Shown: positions 54,515 to 64,000 of the stretch, in pieces | How positions within the stretch are numbered: position 1 is the first letter of the stretch | Layout of the letters: every line of letters starts with the position of its first letter | Assembly: GCA_012931725.1 (NCBI GenBank) | Contig: CM022948.1 | Location: 67,812,320-67,876,319, forward strand | DNA: 64,000 nucleotides | DNA from: Litsea cubeba | Taxonomy: Eukaryota > Streptophyta > Magnoliopsida > Laurales > Lauraceae | Reading direction: 5' to 3' | Made by a program: the position numbers and the translations under genes | The notes under the pieces: generated by a model | Told to the model about the DNA's origin: nothing | Database searches by the model: none | What the model saw: the letters and a program-made list of their open reading frames with translations, nothing else

Positions 54515-56389
54515 TCAGGTAGAAGCATCATTCTGATTCATCCCACCAGAACGGTTGGCTCTGCCACTCATGTTCTGGTCCACCCGTTGGTAGCTCTCAT
54601 TACTTCGGCCCGAAGGGCCCCGCCCACGACTGGAAAACTCGCCTCTGGTCCCAAAGTCACTTCTGCCATAGCCCCTGTTGCCAAAATTTCCACGGCCCCT
54701 GAAGTTGTCATTTCGGAAATTGCCTCTTCCACTGGGGAACCGCCCTCTCCCACCACCATTTGCTGTAGAAAGCAGCTAGCTTGTCAGTTCAAAATTTTCA
54801 TTGGCTTTGGAAAGCAAAGAGTCATTTTCAGTACAAAAGATGCCACCACCATCTTAAGCCAATACAAAGTTTCATTTTGAGATAGCTAATGAGTTTTACA
54901 ACAAAAAGAGAACTTCTACACTGCCCAAATTTTCGATAATTTCTATACAGGATGCTCAAAAAATAAATAAAATGCCACTAAATGTCAGTCCATATTGAAA
55001 AGCATAACAAATTCTTACAGTGAGAAAAGCAAACCAGCTATGGAAGTACATCCACATAGGTAGAGATTTGAAACAACTCACTTTCATCATAGTAGAATGC
55101 TCAAAAGTTTGGACAGGGTCAGAAAACTGGCCTCCACAAATACAAGCTGCTTTACTTGAATGAGGGGCTTGATTAATTTTTTTTTGCTGTCACTGATTTT
55201 CATGCACGATCAGCATAGCCCAATGGCAAGAGCTGTCTTCTGTTCTCTGCCCTCACCAATGATACTTGGCAAGAGCTGTCTTCTGTTCTCTGCCCTCACC
55301 AATTATACTTAACAATGACAAACTAAGTTTCAACTTGCAAGTTTACCGTTGTTCTTAATAGAAATGGACGATGAAATGTATCTTCAAATCCTGTAAAGTA
55401 TACCAAGAACTGAAAAGTGATAAATCTTAGGTTTCAACTTGCCTCGAAATGATGATGTGGTTCTCTTCTCCTCAATAGAAGCTTGACGGCCTCCAATCAT
55501 GACAGGTGATGCCTGAAAAGGAAAATGAAGATGCAGTAGCTTTTAGAAGTAGTAGAAACCCGATATGTAATAAATATATAGTTTTTTTGTAGGGTGTTTT
55601 CTCTGTTTTTTTTTTTTTTTGGGTGGGGGGTGGTTGTGAAAAGAGCATCCTTTACCTAGAAAATACTATGTCTTAGCTCACCGAACCTAACAAAAAAATA
55701 ATGTCATTATTTCACCAATCTAAAGATGAAGCGGTCCTAAAGTGGGAAAAAGTTGTCACTTATAGTGGGAAAATAAAGAGGTATCATAAAAGTATAAGCC
55801 CAAAAAGATTAAGAGGTTACAAAGAGAAGAAACAATGAATAAAAGCTTTGCACTCCCATTTCAGTTTATGTAATATACCAATAGCATTCATTCCCCTTGA
55901 TCAAGCCATGATGCAGCTGCTCACATACTAATGAATACCAAGTTACCTAACCAAATAGAAGTCAAAGCTGACACAAGTTCCTTTGAGACATTAATTGCAA
56001 TGACATTCAAAACAGGAGATTTATGTAGATTGGTGCAACTTCAGCCAAACGCAAAGTACATCAGTCATTAAATAACTGGGGTAGATAATTCCAAAATGAA
56101 ATGGATGATGAAACCTTTGTTTTATATTCACATGCACCACTCCATGTTGGGGTCTACATCTGGAAATGATAAGTAATGAAAACAAGTGGCATAATCATAT
56201 TTCTCAGTATATAAAAACTTTTGCCAGAAAAAAAAAATTAATGGAAGCAAGAGTCGAAGCAACCAAGTTCAATTCAATCGGCTCATTATTAAGTGCGGGT
56301 GGAAGCAAGAGAAAAGCCAATACCTTAATTGCACTGTGCATGGAACTTGATGACTCAAATTCCACAAATCCAAAGCAGAATCCTTGTTG
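54515..56389 (-). CDS. G3BP-like NTF2/RRM RNA-binding protein, C-terminal three exons
   Basis: Minus-strand exons are 56389-56324, 55512-55443 and 54762-54515, joined in frame to 127 residues plus a stop at 54517-54515. The first ends the RRM with RNP1 FCFGFVEF (residues 5-12 of this part). The second continues SPVMIGGRQASIEEKRTTSSF. The last is a long RGG/FRG-rich tail (RGRGNFGNRGYGR). The order matches plant G3BP-type proteins, which have an N-terminal NTF2 domain, act in stress granules and bind RNA. The first visible exon starts at a clear CAG acceptor. Upstream exons with the NTF2 domain and RNP2 are not between here and 57,264 and must lie past the Copia nest and outside the window. The intron 55442-54763 has a GC donor (GAG|GCAAGT). 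Confidence 0.85.
55225..55310. repeat. 43-bp tandem duplication in an intron
   Basis: Copies 55225-55267 and 55268-55310 (GGCAAGAGCTGTCTTCTG...) are nearly identical. Located in the GC-AG intron of the G3BP-like gene. Confidence 0.85.
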
Positions 56390-57264
56390 CTGCACAGATA
56401 TGAGAAAAGAATAATTAACAAAAAAACACAAATATGATTCTAAATCTAGAGATATTGATGTCTCACTGTTTGACAAGAAGTGGTATATAGGTGGGTCCAT
56501 CTTTTGGTAATCTGTGCCATTCACCAGGTGTGATTTACAATAGATGGGACCATGCGCTAATATCTCCTGTATAGGTTTATCATCAGTGAAAAGCAGTTAT
56601 AAGTGTTTTTACTAAAGAAAGGAATTCAGAGGTGCTAATGCTCCCATGCTTCTAAAATAGGAGTGTTATTAAAGGTGATAAGAGGGCAGGTGATGACGTT
56701 GAGAGGAGCTTAGGTTGTACAACTGTTGGGCACAGAGCACTGCAAACTAAATGTTGTGAAGCAGGAGCTAATCTAGGATTATACAGTATTGGAGGGGTTT
56801 TAGGAGACAAGAAAATATGGCGCTTTCGGTGTAGAGCATAATACAGTAGGGAGTTCCCCCGTAACTAAATAATATATGGATGAAAAGATCTCTTCATAAT
56901 ATTAAAGTTTCATTTTCTTAGAATCATATTAGGATTAGTCGATCAACTTGGCTGACTGACACCTCTTCCCTCTTAACACATTTTCTTCTTCTATAACATC
57001 AATCTCCCAGATCACATCATCCAATTCTCAATGCTAGTAGGGTGAGGAAATGCACAAGAAGTAGCCCAAGCATGGCAGAGGGAACTTATTTAAGACATTC
57101 AATGTATTCTGACAACACAGTTTTTTGAATGACAAGAACTTCACAGTTTATGGAGAATCTATGAATGTAGTGGGATGTGTCAATTTGAGAGATGGAAAAC
57201 AGAATGTGAATGTGATGAATTGTCGTATCCTTTGAGGATCGACTGAGCTTCATATAAATAGGGG
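56390..57264. other. Intron of the G3BP-like gene and left part of an interrupted Copia LTR
   Basis: No exon could be found. The right-hand part, of unknown extent, should be the distal piece of the 3' LTR of the outer Copia element, since that LTR is cut by the inner element at 57,265-57,269. Its left boundary cannot be fixed without the partner LTR. Confidence 0.5.
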
Positions 57265-57269
57265 CTGAA

Positions 57270-57568
57270 TAACAATCTTTCAATTACAAAGGGAAGAATG
57301 AAATGAAGTTCTTATCAGAACGTATATTCTCTGTGTCTTTCTCTTGGAGAATGATCACATATATAAAGAGATTACAAACCTTAATTAAGCCTAAATCAAA
57401 GCTCTATACAAAAGGAAATTAGCTAATCACTTAACTAAGATAGGAAAGAAACTAATTACATATTTACAGCCATATCAATTGTTGACTAAATCAAATCCAC
57501 GAGACTTAAGGAGCTTGTTGGACTGATGGGCCTTGGGCTCCTTAATGGATCATGGGCCAAACTTAACA
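57270..57568 (-). repeat. 3' LTR of the inner Copia
   Basis: 299 bp; on the minus strand begins TGTTAAGTTTGG and ends AAAGATTGTTA. Identical by reading to 62364-62662. Confidence 0.95.
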
Positions 57569-57575
57569 CCCCCCC

Positions 57576-60500
57576 TCAAATTGATGCGGGAGAATCAACA
57601 AGCATCAATTTGCCAACCAAGAATTGATGACGTGGTCTGGGAAGACCTTTAGTAAAAATGTCAGCAAGTTGAAGTTCAGTGGAGACATGTGGAAGGCTGA
57701 TGACATCACGCTTGAATTCATCACGGATGAAGTGTTGATCAACCTCGATATGTTTAGTACGTTCATGAAAAATCGGATTCTCAGTAATCCGAATTGCACT
57801 CGTATTATCAGCATAGAGGGGGGTAGCTCCGTCTGCAGGAAATCCAATGGCAGAGAGCAGACCGCGGAGCCAAAGTATTTCAGAGCATGCAGCAGACATA
57901 GCTCGATACTCAGCCTCGGTAGAAGATCTAGAAACTTTGTCTTGTTTCTTGCATTTCCAGGAAATCATACTATCACCCAGGAACATGCACCATCCTGTAG
58001 TTGATCGGCGAGTATCCAGACAACCGGCCCAATCAGCATCGGAATAAGCTTTGAGAGAAATAGGATTAGCTGATGGAAAAAACAGTCCGCGAGACGGAGT
58101 ACGAAGAAGGTACCGAATGATGCGACGAACAGCAGCCAGATGAAGATGACGAGGAGTAGTCATGAACTGACTCATGAGATTGACCGCAAATGAGATATCA
58201 GGACGCGTGATCGTGAGGTAGATCAAGCTACCCACTAACTGGCGATATGCGGTAGGATCCGGAAGAAGATCACCCTCCTCTTTACTGAGTTTAACATTCA
58301 GTTCGATCGGCGTATCAACGGGGGCTGAGGAAGTAAGCCCAGCCAAGTCAATAAGATCAACTGTATATTTGTGCTGATTGAGAACTATACCTTTAGGGGA
58401 TTGATGAACTTCAAGTCCAAGGAAATAGTGTAAGGGGCCTAGATCCTTCATTTGAAATGTCCGATGAAGAGAAGCTTGGAGTACCTGAATCATTTTTGCA
58501 TTAGGACCAGTAATGACAATGTCATCAACGTAGACCAATAGTACAGTAATCCCAGATGGATCATGATGTAAGAACATGGAAGGATCATACTGGCTGGGAT
58601 GAAAATCCAAGTGTAGAAGGGCATCCTGAAATTTCTCAAACCATGCACGAGGAGCTTGCTTTAGACCATAGAGAGAGCGACGGAGCTTAGCAACCATACC
58701 CTTCCCAGATGTTGACCCCGGAGGCAGACGCATATAAACGTCTTCTTTGAGATCACCATGAAGAAACGCATTTTTTTACATCCATTTGATAGAGAGGCCA
58801 AGACTGAGAAGCAGCAACAGCAAGAATTAAGCGAACGGTGGTCATCTTAGCGACGGGAGCAAAGGTTGCATCATAATCAATGCCATATTCTTGCCGATTT
58901 CCGAGAGCAACCAGGCGCGCCTTATATCGATCAAGAGAGCCATCTGATTTTAACTTTAGAGAAAAAATCCACTTGTAGCCAATTGGTTTTATACCCACAG
59001 GTGAAGAGACAACATCCCACGTATGATTTTTGTCCAAAGCATCCAATTCTTCTTGCATAGCCTGGTTCCAACATTTGTCCTGCACAGCCTGAGGATAGGA
59101 TTGGGGAATGGAAGAAGATGACAAAGTGGCCATTAAGGAAGTGTGGGAGAACCCATAGCGGTCGGGAGGTATCGAAATGCGAGAGGAGCGTCGCAAGGAA
59201 TGATGTCTAGATAGATCAAATGCCGGAGGTGGACCAGATGAAGGAGATAGATCAGGAGGGGGATCCCTGGGAGGCGCTTCTTTGTTCCGTCTGTGATACA
59301 CAAAGTTAGGATTAAAGCGAACAACTGAAGTGGTGTCCGAAAAACCAGGTAAAGACACCAAGGGTGATGAGTCAGGCGGTTCAATGTGTTTTTGAAAATA
59401 ATACTGATGTTAAAAAAAAATTACATTCCTCGAGGTGCGCAAGCGACGAATGTGAGGATCGTAGCAGAGGAACCCTTTCTGGAAGGGCGCATAGCCTAAA
59501 AACACACATTCAGCAGATTGTGCGGTTAGTTTGGTCCGCTCAGAAGAAGGTAAGTGCACAAAACAAACAGAGCCGAAAACATGAAGATCATCATAAGATG
59601 GAGATGTCTGGTGTAATCGGTAATATGGGCTCTGATTTTGAAGAGAGGTGGAAGGCAGACGATTGATAAGGTAAGCAGCTGTAGCTAGTGCCTCAATCCA
59701 AAAACGAGTAGGAACGGATGATTCAAGAAGAAGAGAACGAGTGACATCAAGCAAATGTCTATTTTTTCTTTCAGCAACTCCATTCTGCTGTGGAGTATAA
59801 GGACAAGTTCTCTGAGAAATAATGCCTTTGGTTTGCAAAAAGTGTTGAAAATCAGAAGACACATATTCCCCGCCCGAATCAGATCGCAAGATTTTGATGC
59901 AGGTGGAAAATTGATTCTCAACATAAGCTAAAAAAATTTTAAACATGTTGAAAACATCAGATTTAGAATGCAAAAAATAAACCCATGTGAACCGACTGAA
60001 ATCATCAATAAAGTCACAAAATATTTGTAGTGAGCATGAGAAAGAGCTGGAGCAATTCCCCATACATCGCTATGAACCAAATCAAAACACCGAGTGCTAT
60101 GTGAAATGGAAATAGGAAAAGGAAGAGTTTTGCTTTTTCCCATTTTACAAGCAGCACAATCAAAAGGAACACAAGAAGATAAGCCAATAGTTTTATTCAA
60201 ACCAGAATTTAACATAAGGGACAAAACCTTAGAATTAGGGTGTCCGAGTTTTTTTATGCCATAATTGGCAATTATCTCTAATAGAAAGACAAAACACATC
60301 ATTGGCAATTCTAGTCCTAGAAAGATTAGAAAAATCCAGCGGAAACAAGCGTCCACACTTAGGTCCCCTCACGATCTCCTTCCCGGATATCTGGTCCTGC
60401 ACAACACAACCAGAAGAAGAAAAGGGGATGTTATAATTATTTTCAACAAGTTGCCCAACTGACAAAAGGTTTGAAGTTAAATTTGGACAAAGGAAAACAT

Positions 60501-61730
60501 TTTTCAATGGTATTGAACCAGGGATGTCTCCAAGGGCAGTAATGGGAACAGTGCCGCCATTAGCAGTTTGGATCTGAAGATTACCAGTATAGTTTGTCAC
60601 ATTGGAGAGAGAATGACTGGAAGGAGTCATATGATTAGATGCCCCGGAATCAAGAAACCAAGTAGAAGATAGGGGTGATGTACCTGAGAGACCGAAAGCA
60701 GAAAGGGCATTGACAATCATTTGCTGTACCAATTCAGGAGTCAGAGAAGAGGAGGACTCAGACTGTGAGGATGTAGATGTGGAAGCAGGCATAGCGGAAG
60801 AAGCAACATAAGCATGTGGAGTCGGAGACTGTGTAGGCGGATACTGCGGAGCTTGATACTGTGAAGCCGGATGCTGGAAAACCTGATGCTGGGGAGTCTG
60901 CTGCTGTGGAATCTGACGTGGAGGGCGGCGGCGACATTCAGAGATGATATGTCCCGACTTTTTGCAGTAACGACAGACTTTCTGTTGGCATTGGGATGCA
61001 AGATGCCCAAATTGTTGACAGCTGTAGCATTGAGTTTTGCTCATGTCCCGAGGTGGAGGCTGAGAGGCCTTAGTAGCTGAAAACCGCGACAGAATAGGTC
61101 TCAGCCTTATGTTGAGCTATATGAGCTGTAGTTGAAATACGCTGTTCCTCGCGTAAGAGTTCATTCAGGCAGATATTTAAAGAAGGTAAAGGCATCCGAT
61201 TCATCAGGGCCGATCGGACACTGTCATACTCAGGACGTAATTTCATTAAAAATTGATCCCGCTGACTAGAGGCCTGAAGATCACGAATCACGATCAGAAC
61301 ATCTGCAGCCACATCTGCATACTTAATACTATCATATTCCGACCAGAGGGTCCGAAATCCTGAATAGTAGTCTTGGATTGACAAGGTCCCTTGTGCATAT
61401 TCAGCAATTGCACATTCAAGGTGAAATTGTCGTGCTGAGTTATCTTGATGGTATACTTGCTTCAGATATCCCCACATGTCTCTCGAGGTGGGGTAAGGTT
61501 TGAGGTTCATTAGCAGGTGCTGTTCGACGGAACCCAGGATCCATGTTTTTATTTTTGCATCTTTAGTAAGCCAGGTGGATATCTTCTTCTCATCATCTGT
61601 TGGTTTGGTGTCGGACCCAGAAATATAGCCCCATAATTCCTTAGCCTCAAGGTAAATTTGGAATTGAAATGACCAAGCAGGGTAATTTTTCCCGGTGAAC
61701 CGGATCAAGGTAACCTCAGATTTTTTCCAT
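57576..61730 (-). pseudogene. gag-pol: Copia gag-pol of the inner element, broken by five 1-nt shifts and one stop
   Basis: The probable start is ATG 61730-61728. In order: Copia capsid domain (61,708-61,070), two CCHC knuckles (CYSCQQFGHLASQC, CRYCKKSGHIISEC), protease with WFLDSGASNHM, GAG-pre-integrase, integrase core (DSGGEY and the PYTPQQNGVAERKN block), RT with LVYVDDIVI, and RNase H (AYSDADWAG, TEAEYRAM, LYADNTSA, KHIEVDQHFIRD). Reading breaks: A6 at 61721-61726 (one base too many), CC at 61084-61085 (one too many), A7/T7 at 60249-60255 (one too many), 60010-60012 (one too few), 58771-58777 (one too many), and TAA at 59412-59410. Most shifts fall in homopolymers. The domains are otherwise well preserved and the catalytic motifs intact. 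Confidence 0.9.
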
Positions 61731-62363
61731 TTTTAATAAAAAAATGAAAAACAAAAGATAGCAAAGAAGAGCAACAGTGAAGAGATGAAGGCTAAAAGAT
61801 AAGAACACTTGTACTGTAGCAGAAACCAAGATCCGATCAACAGATAAGAGGAAAAACAGCACAGAACCAAAAAATCACAAAAAAAGAACCCCAGGCGTCA
61901 ATGAATTTGGCCACTGATCTTGTACGTGGGCCCCACTGATAAATCTGGACAAAGATCAGAACACTGATCTGATGAAGCTGAGAAAATTGCTTTCTACTGA
62001 AAGAAGAATGACCGAAATCCACCACAGATCCAAGATTCTGGACGGTCCAGATGAAAACAATAATAATTTTCTGGATAATGACGAAAATGGGAAAATCACC
62101 AACCTGGGAGTGCTGAAAAATTGAGAAAAAATCTCCAATATTCCTAGAAGTTCCAGGCGACCATGACTGGAAAGAACTCTGATGATGGTTTGATGATCAG
62201 AGGTGGGCCACCATGAAGATGGGATGACTTAGAGACGGAATTCCTTGAAACAGATCCCTGATCTGTCGATCTTCACGAGAGAGATTGATTTCTCTCTATC
62301 TTGAATGTCTTGATTCTATATCAAGATCAAGAATATGATTTGCTTGAACTAGCTCTGATACCA

Positions 62364-62662
62364 TAACAATCTTTCAATTACAAAGGGAAGAATGAAATGA
62401 AGTTCTTATCAGAACGTATATTCTCTGTGTCTTTCTCTTGGAGAATGATCACATATATAAAGAGATTACAAACCTTAATTAAGCCTAAATCAAAGCTCTA
62501 TACAAAAGGAAATTAGCTAATCACTTAACTAAGATAGGAAAGAAACTAATTACATATTTACAGCCATATCAATTGTTGACTAAATCAAATCCACGAGACT
62601 TAAGGAGCTTGTTGGACTGATGGGCCTTGGGCTCCTTAATGGATCATGGGCCAAACTTAACA
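62364..62662 (-). repeat. 5' LTR of the inner Copia
   Basis: 299 bp, adjacent to the primer-binding site. It would carry the promoter. Same sequence as the 3' LTR. Confidence 0.95.
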
Positions 62663-62667
62663 CTGAA

Positions 62668-62809
62668 GGCCCTAATTACATTCAATTTACACAATCATAT
62701 CAAATCTAGATCCTAACAATTAGCAGCCAAACTTAGTATGTACACGAGGCTTTGACTAATGATACATATACAGAATGGGCCTAAATGGGCCTGAACATCC
62801 TCATTAACA
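62668..62809 (-). repeat. Proximal part of the 3' LTR of the outer Copia
   Basis: On the minus strand this begins TGTTAATGAGGATG right after a polypurine tract (62818-62810). It is cut by the inner Copia insertion; the distal part continues at 57,264 and leftwards. It differs from the inner element's LTR, so the outer copy is another Copia family or subfamily. Confidence 0.75.
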
Positions 62810-62816
62810 CCCCCCC

Positions 62817-63992
62817 TCAAATTGATGCCGATGAGTCAACAAGCATCAATTTGTCAGTCAAGAATTGATGACGTGGTCGAGGAAGTGCTTTAGTAAAAAT
62901 GTCAGCAGTCTGGAGGCTTGAGGAGATAAACGGGAGGGAAATGACATTGCGTAGATATTCATCTCTGATAAAATGACAAGCCACCTCGATGTGTTTAGTT
63001 CTCTCATGAAATACTGGATTCTCAGTAATCCGAATGGCACTGGTGTTATCCGCATGTAATGGGGTGGAAGATTTTTGGGTGAACCCCAGTTCCTCGAGAA
63101 GACCACGAAGCCATATAATTTCGGAGCATGCAGCAGACATGGCCCGGTATTCTGCCTCGGTTGATGATTTGGACACTCTGTCCTGTTTCTTCACTTTCCA
63201 TGAAATAAGAGCATCACCTAAGAACATGCACCAGCCTGTGGTGGACCTTCGAGTATCAGGACAACCTGCCCAATCAGCATCAGAATAGGTAGACAAAGTC
63301 ATCTGAGAGCCAACAGGAAAAAACAAGCCTCTGTGAGAAGTTCCAAGAAGATAACGAATGATGCGCCGAACTGCTGCTAAATGTAGATGATGAGGCTTGG
63401 TCATATACTGACTCATCAAGTTGACTGCATAACTGATGTCAGGACGAGTAGTAGTCAAATATATAAGACTACCGACAAGTTGACGAAAATATGTCGGATC
63501 AGACAGGGGATTACCACTGTCAGTATGGAGTTTGAGATTCAGTTCCAGAGGAGTATCCACAGGGGTGGACTTTGACAGGCCTGCGGATTCAATCAAATCC
63601 ATGGTATACTTATGTTGATGTAAAATCAACCCTTTCTCGGAGTGATGAACTTCCAATCCCAAGAAATATTGTAGAGGGCCCAGATCCTTCATATGAAAAG
63701 ATTGATGCAGAGAAACTTGGAGATCTTGAATCGTTGCTGTATCTGTCCCAGTGATGATAATATCGTCTACATAGACAAGAAGGATGGTGATTCCTGATGA
63801 TAAAAACTTCATTTTATTAATATGACCAGAATTTAACAAAGATAACAAAATGGTTGAATTGGGATGGCCTAATCTATTGTGCCACAACTGCACATTATTC
63901 CTAGAAACGACTGATAAAGCAAACAAGGACATATCTGGAGTCGGTGTTACTATGTGAAGAGGAAACAAACGCCCACACTTAGGCCCCTTCAC
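62817..63992 (-). pseudogene. pol: Outer Copia: internally deleted gag-pol (RT-RNase H end)
   Basis: An open frame of 391 codons. The first about 65 residues are the GAG-pre-integrase domain (LWHNRLGHPNSTILLSLLNSG). These join directly, near 63,800, to the middle of RT (ITILLVYVDDIIITG). Integrase and the N-terminal half of RT are gone while the frame is kept. The rest has RT (YFLGLEVH, RPDISYAVNLMSQ) and an RNase H with YSDADWAG, TEAEYRAM, HADNTSA and HFIRDEY. Compared with the inner element, about 2 kb is missing. It cannot encode an active integrase. It runs to the window edge, so gag and protease are not seen here. Confidence 0.85.
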
Positions 63993-64000
63993 TATTACCT

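Larger units (their letters stand above)
57270..62662 (-). mobile_element. Copia retrotransposon, complete, with identical LTRs
   Basis: 5,393 bp, flanked by the 5-bp duplication CTGAA (57265-57269 and 62663-62667). Both LTRs are 299 bp and show no difference on reading. The primer-binding site for initiator-Met tRNA is at 62363-62352 (TGGTATCAGAGC on the minus strand), touching the 5' LTR. The polypurine tract GAGGGGGGG is at 57577-57569, touching the 3' LTR. All of gag, protease, integrase, RT and RNase H are present in order but broken into frames. Insertion was recent; see the coding entry for the breaks. Confidence 0.95.

Overview
This 64 kb window is nuclear DNA from a flowering plant. 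The support is three recognisable plant genes with plant-type splicing or the plant-type intronless state, an Au-type SINE, plant MITE families, a Tat-lineage Ty3/gypsy element and two Copia elements. The species cannot be named from the sequence. The many transposons and a 5.2 kb intron suggest a large, repeat-rich genome. One 100-N assembly gap lies at 630-729.

Layout. 1-629 is a decayed LINE RNase H fragment up to the gap. 730 to about 19.3 kb is one large Tat-type Ty3/gypsy element: gag-protease-G-patch (frameshifted), an intact pol with two RNase H domains, arrays of short hairpins, a decayed spliced gene on the opposite strand with its own TATA box, more hairpin arrays, a polypurine tract and a 3' LTR of about 2.2 kb. 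Its 5' LTR is missing and probably lies in the gap. 19.3-27.5 kb has no gene but holds a 64-bp-stem foldback and a 960-bp TIR element carrying an array of TGTTCGG/CCGAACA hairpins. 27.5-33.8 kb (minus strand) is a complete four-exon gene for a mitochondrial-type glycine-rich RNA-binding protein, with a probable 5'UTR intron reaching about 37.1 kb. A Harbinger-like element sits just upstream of it. 38.1-46.5 kb is a graveyard of Copia, Helitron-like, LINE, Tourist and hAT pieces. 46.7-48.0 kb is an intronless presenilin gene. 48-54.5 kb holds a LINE 3' end and a decayed NINJA/AFP-type fragment. 54.5-56.4 kb (minus strand) holds the last three coding exons of a G3BP-like (NTF2 plus RRM) RNA-binding protein. 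Upstream of these, a Copia element with two apparently identical LTRs (57,270-62,662) is inserted into the LTR of a second, internally deleted Copia that runs off the window.

The most unusual signal is the repeated use of tandem hairpins in non-coding parts of the gypsy element. In the array after pol, ten units keep one architecture (5-bp outer stem, 4-nt and 3-nt internal loop, 4-bp inner stem, 5-6-nt loop). The stem sequences differ between units but change in a compensatory way. A second array, before the polypurine tract, also shows compensatory changes. This points to selection or a copying process that keeps the structure rather than the sequence.
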